Source: Ensifer sp. Root278 (GTDB taxonomy: Bacteria > Pseudomonadota > Alphaproteobacteria > Rhizobiales > Rhizobiaceae). Taken from it: 64,000 nt of DNA. The notes under the pieces are model-generated. The model was not told the DNA's origin. It saw nothing but the letters and a program-made list of their open reading frames with translations, and made no database searches. The stretch spans positions 192,565-256,564 of the forward strand of contig NZ_LMJJ01000001.1 in NCBI RefSeq assembly GCF_001429285.1. The letters are read 5' to 3'. Positions 1 through 10,476 of the stretch are shown here, piece by piece (the stretch's first letter is position 1; each line of letters opens with the position of its first letter). The position numbers and the translations under genes were made by a program.

Positions 1-73
1 AGCTTCCAAGAAGGCGCTTGCCTACCTCAAGGAAGCCGGCACGACAAACGAGTTTGAAAGCGCTGTCCGTTAA
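1..73 (+). CDS. rplT: 50S ribosomal protein L20, C-terminal end (partial)
   Basis: The window opens inside a gene. The last 23 codons, read from base 2 to a TAA, match the C-terminal helix of alphaproteobacterial ribosomal protein L20 (ending NEFESAVR), which binds 23S rRNA early in large-subunit assembly. The position upstream of pheS and a perfect terminator just downstream agree with the usual infC-rpmI-rplT operon end in rhizobia. The assignment rests on a short tail and on gene order, so it is likely rather than certain. Confidence 0.75.
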   Translation, partial: ASKKALAYLKEAGTTNEFESAVR

Positions 74-113
74 GCCAGCGTTTTCCCAAAACCGTACTTA
101 AAATTCGTTGGGA

Positions 114-146
114 AACCCGCGCTGGCAGGGCTAGCGCGGGTTTTTC
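114..146 (+). terminator. rho-independent terminator after rplT
   Basis: A perfect 10-bp stem (AACCCGCGCT / AGCGCGGGTT) with a 9-base loop is followed by a run of T. It lies 40 bases after the rplT stop and should end the ribosomal protein operon, so that pheS needs its own promoter or read-through. Confidence 0.9.
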
Positions 147-158
147 TTATTTCGCGAG

Positions 159-293
159 ATGAACGTGCGAGACGATCGAAAGGAACTGCCCCGGTTCCAC
201 CTTCCGACGACGCTTCAGCCGGGCCTCCGGCTTCGTCGTCCCTGCGTCTTTGCACTGGCATTCTTTGCGACCGCGGCGCGATCACATTCCTGA
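159..293 (+). promoter_or_regulatory. pheS leader with hairpins and a possible Phe-containing leader peptide
   Basis: The 200 bases before pheS hold a hairpin at 206-240 (GACGACG with CGTCGTC outside, AGCCGG with CCGGCT inside) and a smaller one at 182-198. An open frame of 44 codons runs from ATG 159 to TGA 291-293 and carries a cluster of phenylalanines near its end (VFALAFF). That would suit ribosome-mediated attenuation of a phenylalanyl-tRNA synthetase operon. There is no clear T-run after the hairpin and no obvious ribosome binding site, so the leader peptide is speculative. Confidence 0.25.
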
Positions 294-345
294 AGACTTG
301 AGCCGATATAGAACCGAACCCATTCCCGCATCGAGGCAGGACAGA

Positions 346-1428
346 ATGAGCGAACTGGAAACACTGGAACGGATACTGCTGGCGGACATCGATGCCGCAG
401 GTGATGAGGGATCGATCGAGGCCGTGCGCGTCAACGCGCTCGGCAAGAAGGGCTCGATCTCCGAGCTCCTGAAGACGCTGGGCACCATGACGCCGGAAGA
501 GCGCCAGACCCGCGGTGCGCAGATCAACGCGCTGAAGACCACGGTCGCCGACGCGATCGCCGCCCGCAAGTCGGCGCTGAAGGATCAGGCGATCGCCGAG
601 CGCCTGGCGCGAGAGACCGTCGACATCAGCCTGCCGGTCCGCTCGTCGCCCGCCGAGCGCGGCCGCATTCATCCGATCAGCCAGATCGTCGACGAGATCA
701 CCGCGATCTTCGGCGACATGGGTTTCTCGATTGCCGAAGGTCCGGATATCGAGACCGACTACTACAACTTCACGGCGCTGAATTTCCCGGAGGGCCACCC
801 GGCCCGCGAGATGCACGACACCTTCTTCTTCAATCCGGATGAGAAGGGCGACCGCAAGGTGCTGCGCACGCACACCTCGCCGGTGCAGATCCGCACCATG
901 GAAGCGCAGCAGCCGCCGATCCGCATCATCATCCCCGGCAAGACCTATCGCCAGGATTCCGACGCGACCCATTCGCCGATGTTCCACCAGGTCGAAGGCC
1001 TGGTGATCGACAAGGCGGCGAATGTCGCCAACATGCGCTGGGTGCTGGAAGAGTTCTGCAAGGCCTTCTTCGAGGTCGACCAGGTGACGATGCGCTTCCG
1101 TCCGTCGTTCTTCCCCTTCACCGAGCCGTCCTTCGAGGTCGATATCCAGTGCGACCGCTCCGGTCCGATCGTGAAGTTCGGCGAAGGCACCGACTGGATG
1201 GAAATCCTCGGCTGCGGCATGGTGCACCCGAACGTGCTGCGCTCGGGCGGGCTCGATCCTGACGAGTACCAGGGTTTTGCCTGGGGCATGGGCCTCGACC
1301 GCATCGCCATGCTGAAATACGGCATGCCTGACCTGCGTGACTTCTTCAATGCGGACGTCCGCTGGATGACCCATTACGGCTTCCGCCCGCTCGACATGCC
1401 GACGCTGTTCGGCGGTCTCTCGGCCTGA
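346..1428 (+). CDS. pheS: phenylalanine--tRNA ligase alpha subunit
   Basis: This is the catalytic alpha subunit of the alpha2-beta2 cytoplasmic enzyme that charges tRNA-Phe. The 360-residue length is normal. An N-terminal coiled-coil region (about 1-90) precedes a class II synthetase core, with motif 2 near residue 250 ([15 protein letters not shown]) and motif 3 near 314 (GMGLDRIAM). ATG 346 is preferred over the earlier in-frame TTG at 250 because it follows an AGGCAGGA ribosome binding site and gives the family N-terminus MSELETLE. pheT follows after 131 bases on the same strand. Confidence 0.97.
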   Translation: MSELETLERILLADIDAAGDEGSIEAVRVNALGKKGSISELLKTLGTMTPEERQTRGAQINALKTTVADAIAARKSALKDQAIAERLARETVDISLPVRSSPAERGRIHPISQIVDEITAIFGDMGFSIAEGPDIETDYYNFTALNFPEGHPAREMHDTFFFNPDEKGDRKVLRTHTSPVQIRTMEAQQPPIRIIIPGKTYRQDSDATHSPMFHQVEGLVIDKAANVANMRWVLEEFCKAFFEVDQVTMRFRPSFFPFTEPSFEVDIQCDRSGPIVKFGEGTDWMEILGCGMVHPNVLRSGGLDPDEYQGFAWGMGLDRIAMLKYGMPDLRDFFNADVRWMTHYGFRPLDMPTLFGGLSA

Positions 1429-1509
1429 TCGCGCAGCTGATCAGAGTGGATGCGCTCACATTCGTTCGCGCTTCCGCTCTTTCTTTTTGTTTTGCCGCAT
1501 TTGTGCGAC

Positions 1510-1529
1510 GTCAGGTGATGCCACCTGAC
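1510..1529 (+). other. hairpin in the pheS-pheT spacer
   Basis: A perfect 8-bp inverted repeat (GTCAGGTG ATGC CACCTGAC) lies 30 bases before pheT. There is no T-run, so it is more likely an RNA stability or processing structure than a terminator. It may set the relative expression of the two subunits. Confidence 0.4.
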
Positions 1530-1559
1530 TGCAAAATGCTCTAGGACACAGGTGAAATC

Positions 1560-3986
1560 ATGAAATTCACGCTTTCCTGGCTCAAGGACCACCTTGATAC
1601 CGACGCTTCGCTGGAAGAGATCTGCGCGCGGCTGACGATGATCGGGCTCGAGGTCGAGGACGTCGACGACAAGGCCGCCTTCAAGCCCTTCGTCATCGCC
1701 AAGGTCGTCTCGGCCGAGCAGCATCCGAATGCCGACAAACTGCGCGTGTTGATGGTCGACACCGGCTCGGGCGCCCCGATCCAGGTCGTCTGCGGCGCGC
1801 CGAATGCGCGCACCGGCCTCGTCGGCGCCTTTGCCGCTCCCGGAACCTACGTGCCCGGCATCGACGTGACGCTCGCCGTCGGCACCATCCGCGGTGTCGA
1901 AAGCCGCGGCATGATGTGCTCGGAAAAGGAGCTGCAGATCTCCGAAGACCACAACGGCATCATCGACCTGCCGGCTGACGCGCCGGTCGGTACGAGCTAC
2001 GCCGCCTATGCCGGTCTCGACGATCCGATGATCGAGATCAACCTGACGCCGAACCGCCCGGACTGCACCAGTGTCTACGGCATTGCCCGTGACCTCGCGG
2101 CCTCCGGCCTCGGCACGCTGAAAGCACGGCCTGCGCCCTCCTTCGCCGTCGAAGGCGAAACGCCGGTGAAGCTGACGCTCGACCTCGGCGAAGACAGGCA
2201 CTTGTGCCCCGGCTTCTCGTTGCGGCTCGTGCGCGGCGTCAAGAACGGCCCGTCGCCGAAGTGGATGCAGCAGCGGCTGCTGGCGATCGGCCTTCGCCCG
2301 ATCAACGCTTTGGTCGACATCACCAACTACATGACCTTCGACCAGGGCCGACCGATGCACGTCTTCGACGCCGCCAAGGTCAAGGGCAACCTGACGGTCC
2401 GCCGCGCCAGGGACGGCGAGACGGTGCTGGCGCTCGACCAGCGCGAATACAAGCTCGGCCCCAACAACGTCGTCATATCGGACGAAAAGGCGATCGAATC
2501 GATCGGCGGCGTCATGGGCGGCGAGCATTCCGGCTGCGACGAGAACACCACCGACGTGCTGATCGAATCGGCGCTCTGGGATCCGATGAACATCGCCAAG
2601 ACCGGCCGCACGCTCGGCATCATCACCGATGCGCGTTACCGTTTCGAGCGTGGTGTCGACCCGGAATACATGGTGCCCGGCCTTGAGCGCACCACCGAGC
2701 TCGTGCTCGAGCTCTGCGGTGGCAAGGCCGCCAAGGCGGAAGTGGTCGGCTATGCCGGCTATCAGCCGAAGATCGTCGATTTCCCGGTTTCCGAGGTGAA
2801 GCGCCTGACCGGCCTCGAGGTTTCTTCGGAAGAAAGCGTCTCGATCCTGAAGAAGCTCGGCTTCGGTGTCGAGGGTTCGGGTGAACGCTTCAAGGTTTCG
2901 GTTCCATCCTGGCGTCCGGATGTCGACGGCAAGGCCGATCTCGTCGAAGAGGTCATGCGCATCCACGGCGTCGACAACATCGTCGCCGCCCCGCTGCCGA
3001 GCCATGGCACGGTCAACGGCAAGATCCTGACGACGCTGCAGATCCGCACCCGCCTTGCCAAGCGTACGCTTGCAAGCCGCGGCATGCTGGAAGCGGTCAC
3101 CTGGTCGTTCATCTCCGAGGATCAGGCAAAGCTCTTCGGCGGCGGTGCGCCGGCGCTCAAGCTCGCCAATCCGATTGCCTCGGACATGTCGGACATGCGC
3201 CCGTCGCTGCTGCCGGGTCTGTTGACGGCCGCCCAGCGCAATGCCGACAAGGGTTTTGGCGACGTCGCGATCTTCGAGGTATCCGGCACCTATGAAGGCG
3301 ATACGCCGGACGCCCAGCGCCGCGTCGCTGGCGGCATCCGCCGCGGCACCGCCTCGCTGAACGGCGCCGGCCGTCTGTGGTCGAACGCGGCCAAGGGCGG
3401 TGGCAAGGCGGTCGACGTTTTCGACGCCAAGGCTGATGCGATTGCGGTGCTCGAAGCCTGCGGTGTGGCGATGGGCAACGTCCAGTTCGAGCCGGGTGGT
3501 CCCGCCTGGTACCATCCGGGCCGCTCCGGCACGATCAAGCTCGGCCCGAAGATCGTTCTCGGCACCTTCGGCGAGTTCCATCCGAAGACGCTGGAAGCGC
3601 TCGACGTCTCCGGCGCGCTCTGCGGCTTCGAGATCTATGTCGACGCCATGCCCGAACCGAAGAAGAAGGCGACCCGCACCAAGCCGGCGCTCGATCTCTC
3701 GCCGTTCCAGGCGGTCAAGCGCGACTTCGCCTTCGTCGTCGACAAGGCGGTCGAGGCCGGCGCCATCCTGCGCGCCGCTTCCGGCGCCGACCGCAAGCTG
3801 GTCACCGGCGTCAGCGTCTTCGACGTCTTCGAGGGCGCTTCGCTCGGCGAAGGCAAGAAGTCGATCGCCATCGAGGTCACCATCCAGCCGGTCGAGCGCA
3901 CGCTGACCGACGAGGATTTTGAAGCGCTCACCGCCAAGATCGTCGCCAATGTGACGAAGTCGACGGGCGGCGTTCTGCGGGCGTAA
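1560..3986 (+). CDS. pheT: phenylalanine--tRNA ligase beta subunit
   Basis: This is the beta subunit of phenylalanyl-tRNA synthetase, which binds tRNA and carries the editing site. The 808 residues are full length. A tRNA-binding OB fold lies at about 40-150 ([10 protein letters not shown]), followed by the B3/B4 editing and B5 domains, with a ferredoxin-fold anticodon-binding domain in the last 95 residues ([16 protein letters not shown]). It is co-directional with pheS and closed by a strong terminator. Partner and order are those of a standard pheST unit. Confidence 0.97.
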   Translation: MKFTLSWLKDHLDTDASLEEICARLTMIGLEVEDVDDKAAFKPFVIAKVVSAEQHPNADKLRVLMVDTGSGAPIQVVCGAPNARTGLVGAFAAPGTYVPGIDVTLAVGTIRGVESRGMMCSEKELQISEDHNGIIDLPADAPVGTSYAAYAGLDDPMIEINLTPNRPDCTSVYGIARDLAASGLGTLKARPAPSFAVEGETPVKLTLDLGEDRHLCPGFSLRLVRGVKNGPSPKWMQQRLLAIGLRPINALVDITNYMTFDQGRPMHVFDAAKVKGNLTVRRARDGETVLALDQREYKLGPNNVVISDEKAIESIGGVMGGEHSGCDENTTDVLIESALWDPMNIAKTGRTLGIITDARYRFERGVDPEYMVPGLERTTELVLELCGGKAAKAEVVGYAGYQPKIVDFPVSEVKRLTGLEVSSEESVSILKKLGFGVEGSGERFKVSVPSWRPDVDGKADLVEEVMRIHGVDNIVAAPLPSHGTVNGKILTTLQIRTRLAKRTLASRGMLEAVTWSFISEDQAKLFGGGAPALKLANPIASDMSDMRPSLLPGLLTAAQRNADKGFGDVAIFEVSGTYEGDTPDAQRRVAGGIRRGTASLNGAGRLWSNAAKGGGKAVDVFDAKADAIAVLEACGVAMGNVQFEPGGPAWYHPGRSGTIKLGPKIVLGTFGEFHPKTLEALDVSGALCGFEIYVDAMPEPKKKATRTKPALDLSPFQAVKRDFAFVVDKAVEAGAILRAASGADRKLVTGVSVFDVFEGASLGEGKKSIAIEVTIQPVERTLTDEDFEALTAKIVANVTKSTGGVLRA

Positions 3987-4009
3987 CCGGCTCAAGCACG
4001 TATCAATCG

Positions 4010-4045
4010 AAAGGGCCGCTGCGATCCAGCGGCCCTTTTCGTTTT
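4010..4045 (+). terminator. terminator after pheT
   Basis: A perfect 11-bp stem (AAAGGGCCGCT / AGCGGCCCTTT) with a 7-base loop and a following T-rich tract lies 24 bases after the pheT stop. It sits between convergent genes and could also serve the minus-strand VOC gene, because its reverse complement also carries T residues. Confidence 0.9.
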
Positions 4046-4050
4046 GCGGT

Positions 4051-4449
4051 TCAATCCACGCGCTGCATCAGTTCGATGCGATTTCCGAAGGGATCGTGGA
4101 CATAACATCTGCGGTAGCCGGCAAGCGGCTCGTCCTGGGCGATCGTCACACCGGCCGCTTCGAGCCGCAGCGTCAGGCGGTCGAGATTGTCGACGAGAAA
4201 GGCCGGGTGGGCCTTGCGTGCCGGCCTGAAGTCTTGGTCGATGCCGAGATGCAGGCGGATGCTGCCCTGTTCGAACCAGCAGCCGCCACGCGCGAGAAGA
4301 TTGGCCGGCTTGCTCACCTCCGAGAGGCCGAGGAGACCGCTGTAGAAGCCGCGTGCCGCCGGTTCGGCACCCGCCGGCATGGCACGCTGGATATGGTCGA
4401 TGCCGATGAGCCTGCCCGTCGGCTCGGGTTTCTCTGGGGGTGCCGTCAT
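4051..4449 (-). CDS. VOC (glyoxalase/bleomycin-resistance fold) family protein
   Basis: A protein of about 132 residues with the paired beta-alpha-beta-beta-beta modules of the vicinal oxygen chelate superfamily. It has an N-terminal IDHIQ motif, a FYSGLLGL helix, and the late DPFGNRIELMQ motif that usually supplies a metal-binding glutamate. The substrate cannot be read from sequence. ATG 4449 is chosen over a GTG three bases upstream because it overlaps the stop of the preceding NTF2-like gene in a TGATG arrangement, which implies translational coupling. Confidence 0.85.
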   Translation of the reverse strand: MTAPPEKPEPTGRLIGIDHIQRAMPAGAEPAARGFYSGLLGLSEVSKPANLLARGGCWFEQGSIRLHLGIDQDFRPARKAHPAFLVDNLDRLTLRLEAAGVTIAQDEPLAGYRRCYVHDPFGNRIELMQRVD

Positions 4450-4808
4450 CACGCGTGCTGATGGAAGACCTTGTTGACGATCACCCAGCGCCCGTCGATC
4501 TTCACCAGCGACAGATGATCGGAATAGCGTTCGCCGGCGAAACTGTCGACCACCCTCACGGTTGCAGTGTCACCGGTGATATCGATCTTCTGCACGTCCA
4601 TCTCCGGCTGGGTTCCAGGGGGGGCTGCACCCGTCTCGATGATCGTCTTGATGAAGCCGTCGCGCGTCGTCCATTCGAGCGCGCCCTTGTAGTTGCCGAT
4701 AATCGCCGCATCGGGGTGAAACGCCTTGCGCAGCGCGCCCTCGTTGGCAAAGGCCATGCCGTCGACATAGAGGTGCACCACCGCGCTGATCGCCTGCTCG
4801 TCGGACAT
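4449..4808 (-). CDS. NTF2-like (SnoaL/lumazine-binding-type) family protein
   Basis: A 119-residue single-domain protein with the cone-shaped NTF2-like fold pattern: an N-terminal helix (AISAVVHLYVDGMAFANEGALRKAF written in part), a central FHPDAAIIGNY strand region and C-terminal strands ending in WVIVNKVFHQ. Relatives are annotated as putative lumazine-binding proteins and have no settled enzymatic role. A GGAGGAG ribosome binding site precedes the ATG. It is the first gene of a two-gene unit with the coupled VOC protein. Confidence 0.85.
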   Translation of the reverse strand: MSDEQAISAVVHLYVDGMAFANEGALRKAFHPDAAIIGNYKGALEWTTRDGFIKTIIETGAAPPGTQPEMDVQKIDITGDTATVRVVDSFAGERYSDHLSLVKIDGRWVIVNKVFHQHA

Positions 4809-4876
4809 TCCCGCTCCTCCGGATTTGTTGCCGTTGGTTGAGAGGTAGTGCGTCCGGCGTGAATTTCGATGGGAAT

Positions 4877-4954
4877 CTCCCCGCCCTTCACGGGAGGCGG
4901 GGAGAAATGGAGCATTCCAGGAAAAGTGCGAAGCGGTTTTCCGTCAGGAAATGC
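4877..4954. repeat. palindromic intergenic repeats (two adjacent hairpins)
   Basis: A GC hairpin (CTCCCCGCC / GGCGGGGAG, 4877-4904) is followed by a second palindromic unit at 4912-4954, with arms GCATTCC / GGAAATGC and an inner GGAAAA / TTTTCC stem. The inner core (AGGAAAAGTG, GCGGTTTTCCG) recurs at 40221, 44746, 55198 and 61963, so this is a dispersed rhizobial intergenic repeat family. Confidence 0.7.
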
Positions 4955-5014
4955 GGTGAAATCACAGAGATAGAGTGTTTCCAAGACTCCGTTTCTCCCT
5001 GGAAACGCTCAAGG

Positions 5015-6010
<996 letters not shown>

Positions 6011-6256
6011 GTCGTTTCCTTTGTCTGGCTGTCACGCGTCGGAACGAACGCGCTGGGAGGGCGCGTCTATCGTCCGAGGCATGAATTGGTGGCTGGACAC
6101 CGCCGATGCGCCTGAATGGCGGGCGACGGTTCCTCGTTGCCATCGCAGACGAGCTCCTCGCTTCGTCCAGACGTTGGCGACGATTGAAGAATAGGGCCAT
6201 ACGCGGCGGCTGAAAATCACTGTCAATTCTCACGGGCTGTTCTATTATTTCGATCA

Positions 6257-7147
6257 ATGAACAGAACGCAGCTCTCTCAACTCGCGGTATTGGCCGCCGT
6301 TGCCGCCCATGGCAGTTTTCGCGGGGCCGCCCGAGAACTCGGCGTGGCGCCGTCGGCCGTCAGCCACGCCGTCGGCAGCCTCGAGGCGAGCCTCGGCATT
6401 CGCCTGCTGGCGCGCACCACACGCAGCGTCGCGCCGACCGAGGTGGGGCGCCGGCTGCTGGAAAGGCTGGCGCCGGCGCTGGAAGAGATCGCCCATGCGC
6501 TGGAAGCGGCCGCCGACGCCCGCGAGCGTCCCGCCGGCAATCTGCGCATCACGGCGCCGCGGTTTGCAGCAGATCTGATCCTCGCGCCAAGGCTCGGCGC
6601 GTTCCTGGACCTCTATCCGGAGATCGTCCTGGAGATCGCCAATGAGGATGGCTTCACCGATATTGTCGAAGAAGGCTTCGACGCTGGCATCAGGCTCGGC
6701 GAAAGCCTGGAAGCCGATATGATCGCCGTCAAAGTTGGGCCTGAGCTGGAAAGCGCCGTCGTCGCTTCGCCCGACTACTTCGAGCGCCACGGCCGGCCGC
6801 AGCACCCACGCGACCTGGCGGAGCATCGTTGTATCCGCCGACGCTTCTCCAACGGCACGCTTTATCGCTGGGAGTTCGAGAAGGGCGGCGAGGAGCTGAC
6901 GGTATCGGTCGAGGGCCCGCTGATCCTCGGCGAGGACCGGCCGATCATCAAGGCGGCGATGGGCGGCGCCGGCCTTGCCTATCTCTTCCTGTCGCGGGTG
7001 GAAACGGCGATCGCCGAAGGACGGCTGGAGCGTGTCATGGAAGACTGGTGCGCACCCTATGCCGGCCCCTATCTTTATTATCCAAGCCGCAGGCAGATGC
7101 GGCCGGCACTGCGCGCCTTCATCGATTTCTTCCGGCACAGCAGATAG
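6257..7147 (+). CDS. LysR-family transcriptional regulator
   Basis: A 296-residue LysR-type regulator with an N-terminal winged helix-turn-helix (about 1-60; SFRGAARELGVAPSAVSHAV contains the recognition helix) and a C-terminal effector-binding domain from about residue 90. It belongs to the branch often found divergent from oxidoreductase genes. It faces the aldo/keto reductase at 5015-6010, so regulation of that gene and of itself is the simplest inference. No effector can be predicted. Confidence 0.93.
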   Translation: MNRTQLSQLAVLAAVAAHGSFRGAARELGVAPSAVSHAVGSLEASLGIRLLARTTRSVAPTEVGRRLLERLAPALEEIAHALEAAADARERPAGNLRITAPRFAADLILAPRLGAFLDLYPEIVLEIANEDGFTDIVEEGFDAGIRLGESLEADMIAVKVGPELESAVVASPDYFERHGRPQHPRDLAEHRCIRRRFSNGTLYRWEFEKGGEELTVSVEGPLILGEDRPIIKAAMGGAGLAYLFLSRVETAIAEGRLERVMEDWCAPYAGPYLYYPSRRQMRPALRAFIDFFRHSR

Positions 7148-7236
7148 CCGCGGTGTGGAAACGGGTGGCGCCGTTGGGCCGGATTTGGAATGCCATTGGT
7201 CTCGCACTCCGTTTGTTCGGATGAGAAAGGAAAACG

Positions 7237-7872
7237 ATGAAGAAGCCCGGTTCGATGAAGGGTCTCGAAGATCTCGGCCGGGTACGGTTGTCCAGGAATT
7301 TCTTCTTCCGCGACTTTCTGCATTCGGAGATCGCCGATTTCTATCGCATCCCGAACATTCCTGACGATCCGGATCTCGCGATCGAGGCCGGGCGCCGCCT
7401 CTGCGAGGAGTTGCTGGAGCCGCTAGAGGCGACCTTCGGTCGCCTCGTCATTCGCTCAGGCTACCGCAACCGCGCCGTCAACGGCTTCGGCAATGCCAAT
7501 GGTCTCAACTGCTCGACCAATGCCGCTTCGGCCGCCGACCATATCTGGGACATGCGCGATGCCGACGGATGCATCGGCGCCAGCGCCTGCATCGTCATCC
7601 CCTGGGTCTGGGATCGCCGCGGCGATATCGGCGGCTGGCAGTCGATCGCCTGGTGGATCCACGACCATCTGCCCTATGCCTCGCTTTGCTTTTTCCCGAA
7701 GTTATGGGCCTTCAACATCCAGTGGCACGAGCGGCCGGCGCGTCGGATATCGAGTTTTATCCAACCGCGCGGGCTGCTGACGAAGGCCGGCATGGCAAAT
7801 CAGGCCGGTAGCCATGCGGAGGCCTATGCCGGATTTCCGGATTTGAGGAACGTGCCGAAATTGACCTTGTAG
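7237..7872 (+). CDS. peptidase M15-like conserved hypothetical protein
   Basis: A 211-residue protein with features of the M15/VanY-type fold: the IRSGYRNRAVN segment (about 72-82) and a later DHIWDMRDADG block (101-111) and FNIQWHERP (159-167). H102, D105 or D108 and H164 could be metal ligands, but spacing differs from the classical HxxGxAxD motif, so activity is not assured. A GAAAGGA ribosome binding site precedes the ATG. The 3' end overlaps the convergent GNAT gene by 49 bases. No signal peptide is seen. Confidence 0.65.
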   Translation: MKKPGSMKGLEDLGRVRLSRNFFFRDFLHSEIADFYRIPNIPDDPDLAIEAGRRLCEELLEPLEATFGRLVIRSGYRNRAVNGFGNANGLNCSTNAASAADHIWDMRDADGCIGASACIVIPWVWDRRGDIGGWQSIAWWIHDHLPYASLCFFPKLWAFNIQWHERPARRISSFIQPRGLLTKAGMANQAGSHAEAYAGFPDLRNVPKLTL

Positions 7873-8297
7873 CGCACGTGGTCGTCGGTCCCGGAGTAGC
7901 GGTCGTAGAGCCGCCGCGCCATGGCATTGTCGGCCTCGGTGTACCAGTAGAGCCGGTCCCAGCCTTTCTCCTGACAATGCGCGATGAGATCGTCGATCAT
8001 TGCCCGTGCCACGCCCTGGCCGCGTGCGGCGGGATCGACATAGAGATCCTCGATGTAGCAGATCGGTTGCCGGAAGAAGGTGGCGAGCTGCTCCTGGCAG
8101 ATGGCAAAGCCCACCGTCTTTTCGTCGAGGATCGCCAAGCGCGCGAAAAGCGGCGTCGAGGGATCGGTCAGCCTCTTCCAGGTGAGGTCGATGATGTCCC
8201 CGGCGAGATCGGTGCCGGAAAAGGCGACATAGCCGGCCCAGAGGCGGCGCCAGTCCGCCTCGTCGCCGGCTGTCGCAGCGCGTGTCGTCAATGCCAT
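7824..8297 (-). CDS. GNAT-family N-acetyltransferase
   Basis: A 157-residue acetyltransferase of the Gcn5-related superfamily. Motif A, which binds acetyl-CoA, is seen as YVDPAARGQGVARAM, and motif B as the tryptophan-rich DRLYWYTEADN. The acceptor is unknown. ATG 8297 (MALTTRAA) gives the usual family start. It lies 19 bases downstream of the second aldo/keto reductase gene on the same strand and is probably co-transcribed with it. Confidence 0.9.
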   Translation of the reverse strand: MALTTRAATAGDEADWRRLWAGYVAFSGTDLAGDIIDLTWKRLTDPSTPLFARLAILDEKTVGFAICQEQLATFFRQPICYIEDLYVDPAARGQGVARAMIDDLIAHCQEKGWDRLYWYTEADNAMARRLYDRYSGTDDHVRYKVNFGTFLKSGNPA

Positions 8298-8316
8298 CGG
8301 GTTGGTTTTGCTCCCG

Positions 8317-9267
8317 TCATTCGCCCACATCGTTGAGCTTCCGGATCGCTTCATCCGACAGCTCCAGTGCGGCAGAACGAATGAGGCTCTCCAATTGCGC
8401 GAGGCTGGTGGCGCTGGCGATCGGCGCCGTGACGCCCTTGCGCGTCCGGATCCAGGCGAGCGCGATTTCCGCCTGGGTCGCTCCGGTGTCGGCGGCGATG
8501 TCGTCGAGCACGCCGAGGATGCGCATGCCGCGCCCGTCAAGATATTTCTCGACGCCGCTGCCGCGTGCCGAGCCTTCGAGGTCCTTGTGCGTCCGGTACT
8601 TTCCCGAGAGAAAGCCGCGCGCCAGCCCGAAATAGCTGATGACGCCGATCTCCTCGGCAATGCAGAGATCGCGCAGCGGCCCTTCGAACGCGTCGCGGTC
8701 GTAGAGATTGTATTCCGGCTGCAACACCTGATAGCGCGGCAGGCCCTGGTTTGCGGATACGTCGAGCGCCTCGCGCAGTTGCAGCGAGTTCAGGTTGGAG
8801 GCGCCGATGGCCCGGACCTTGCCCTCGGTCAGCAATTGGTCGTAGGCCGCCAGCGTCTCCTCGTAGGGCGTTTCCGGATCGGGCCAGTGGGAGAGATAGA
8901 GATCGATATGGTCGGTTTGCAGCCGCTGCAGCGAATCCTCGACCGCCTGCAGGATCCAGCGGCGCGAAAGCCCCTTGCGGTCGGGCCCGAGTTCGGAGCC
9001 GACCTTGGTGACGATGACGGCCTTGTCGCGCGACCGTCCCGACTGTTTCAGCCATTTGCCGATGATCGTCTCGGATTCGCCGCCCTGATTGCCCGGCGCC
9101 CAGGAGGAGTAGACATCAGCAGTATCGATGGCGTTGAATCCGGCATCGAAAAAGGCGTCGAGCAGCGCAAAGGAGGTCTTTTCGTCGGCGGTCCAGCCGA
9201 AGACATTGCCGCCGAAGACAAGGGGCGCAATTGTCAGGTCGGTACGGCCAAGTCTCAGTTTTTCCAT
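8317..9267 (-). CDS. aldo/keto reductase
   Basis: A 316-residue cytosolic NADPH-dependent reductase of the aldo/keto family, distinct from the one at 5015-6010. Tetrad residues appear as D48 and Y53 (AIDTADVYSSW), the lysine of VIVTKVG near 86 and the histidine of LYLSHWPDP near 127. The C-terminal half has the NADP-binding pattern of voltage-gated-potassium-channel-beta-like AKRs. It heads a unit with the GNAT gene, and a 200-base divergent region with palindromes separates it from the Gfo/Idh gene. Confidence 0.93.
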   Translation of the reverse strand: MEKLRLGRTDLTIAPLVFGGNVFGWTADEKTSFALLDAFFDAGFNAIDTADVYSSWAPGNQGGESETIIGKWLKQSGRSRDKAVIVTKVGSELGPDRKGLSRRWILQAVEDSLQRLQTDHIDLYLSHWPDPETPYEETLAAYDQLLTEGKVRAIGASNLNSLQLREALDVSANQGLPRYQVLQPEYNLYDRDAFEGPLRDLCIAEEIGVISYFGLARGFLSGKYRTHKDLEGSARGSGVEKYLDGRGMRILGVLDDIAADTGATQAEIALAWIRTRKGVTAPIASATSLAQLESLIRSAALELSDEAIRKLNDVGE

Positions 9268-9402
9268 GGTTTCGCTCCATTGGACTGGATGAAAGCATAA
9301 CGCGATCGGGAGGATTGCGAAGGGAAAGATAGGGCAGAAAAGCTGACATTGTCACCCGTCTGCCGGGTTTTTTCTGCGAAACGCGAATCTCGGCCGGAAC
9401 GG

Positions 9403-9429
9403 TATCAATCGCTTGATAGGTACGTACCT
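9403..9429. promoter_or_regulatory. two adjacent palindromes, candidate operator
   Basis: TATCAATCGCTTGATA (9403-9418; 6-bp arms) abuts AGGTACGTACCT (9418-9429; perfect). They lie 38 bases before the Gfo/Idh start, in the divergent region shared with the aldo/keto reductase. The regulator is not adjacent. The GTAC-GTAC half-site arrangement is reminiscent of HxlR-type sites, but this is only a resemblance. Confidence 0.45.
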
Positions 9430-9467
9430 CGGCGCTAGTCTCGGCCGCAAAATCAGGGAGCTTCACC

Positions 9468-10454
9468 ATGTTACGTTTCGGAATTCTGTCCACGGCCCGG
9501 ATCGGCCGCGACCTCGTCGTGCCGGCCATTCAGGACGCGGAAAACTGTGTCGTTTCGGCTGTAGCCAGCCGCGACTTCGCAAAAGCCCGGGCGATGGCAG
9601 ACCGCTTCTCCGCACCGCATGCCTTCGGTTCCTACGAGGAGATGCTGGCGTCCGACGTGATCGATGCGGTCTATATTCCGGTGCCGACGGCACAGCACGT
9701 GGAATGGTCGATCAAGGCGGCCGACGCCGGAAAACACGTGCTGTGCGAAAAGCCGATTGCGCTGCGGGCCTCCGAGATCGATACGCTGATTGCCGCCCGC
9801 GACCGCAACGGTGTCGTGATCGCCGAAGCCTTCATGGTCACCTACAGCCCCGTCTGGCGCAAGGTGCGCTCGCTGCTGGCCGAAGGCGCGATCGGCCGGC
9901 TGCGCCACGTCCAGGGCGCCTTCACCTATTTCAACCGCGACCCCAACAACATGCGCAATATTCCGGCGCTCGGCGGCGGTGGCCTGCCGGATATCGGTGT
10001 GTACCCGACGATCACCACCCGCTTCGTCACGGCCAAGGAGCCGCTGCGGGTGCAGGCAAGCACCGATCGCGATCCGGAATTCGGCACGGACATCTATTCG
10101 AGCGTGCGGGCAGACTTCGGCGATTTCGAGCTGAGCTTCTATATCTCCACCCAGCTCGCCGCCCGCCAGGTCATGGTCTTCCATGGCGACAAGGGCTTCA
10201 TCGAGGTGAAGTCGCCCTTCAACGCCGATCGTTACGGCCGTGAGGAGGTGGAACTCACGAACCAGAACCACGCCCAGTCCCAGCTCTTCCGCTTCCAGGA
10301 TGCCCGCCAGTACAAGCTTCAGGCGGAAGCCTTCTCGCGCGCCGCCAAGGGTGAGGACGAGGAAGTGGTGACGCTCGAGAATTCGCGTCTCAATCAGAAA
10401 TTCATCGACGCGATCTATCGCGCCAGCGCCAAGGATGGCTGGGAGACCATCTGA
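9468..10454 (+). CDS. Gfo/Idh/MocA-family NAD(P)-dependent oxidoreductase
   Basis: A 328-residue dehydrogenase of the glucose-fructose oxidoreductase/inositol dehydrogenase family. The N-terminal Rossmann fold ([17 protein letters not shown], residues 4-20) is followed by the conserved CEKP motif (93-96), whose lysine is catalytic, and a C-terminal alpha/beta domain with the [12 protein letters not shown] segment. Members oxidise sugars, cyclitols or dihydrodiols, and the actual substrate is unknown. There is no neighbouring sugar transporter to guide it. Confidence 0.92.
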   Translation: MLRFGILSTARIGRDLVVPAIQDAENCVVSAVASRDFAKARAMADRFSAPHAFGSYEEMLASDVIDAVYIPVPTAQHVEWSIKAADAGKHVLCEKPIALRASEIDTLIAARDRNGVVIAEAFMVTYSPVWRKVRSLLAEGAIGRLRHVQGAFTYFNRDPNNMRNIPALGGGGLPDIGVYPTITTRFVTAKEPLRVQASTDRDPEFGTDIYSSVRADFGDFELSFYISTQLAARQVMVFHGDKGFIEVKSPFNADRYGREEVELTNQNHAQSQLFRFQDARQYKLQAEAFSRAAKGEDEEVVTLENSRLNQKFIDAIYRASAKDGWETI

Positions 10455-10476
10455 GGCCATCGAAGAAGACGAGAAG

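Noticed and set aside
1374-3995. A very long open frame (873 codons) opposite pheT
   Set aside because: It is a shadow of a GC-rich gene read backwards: arginine-, aspartate- and valine-rich composition, no domain, and fully covered by pheT.
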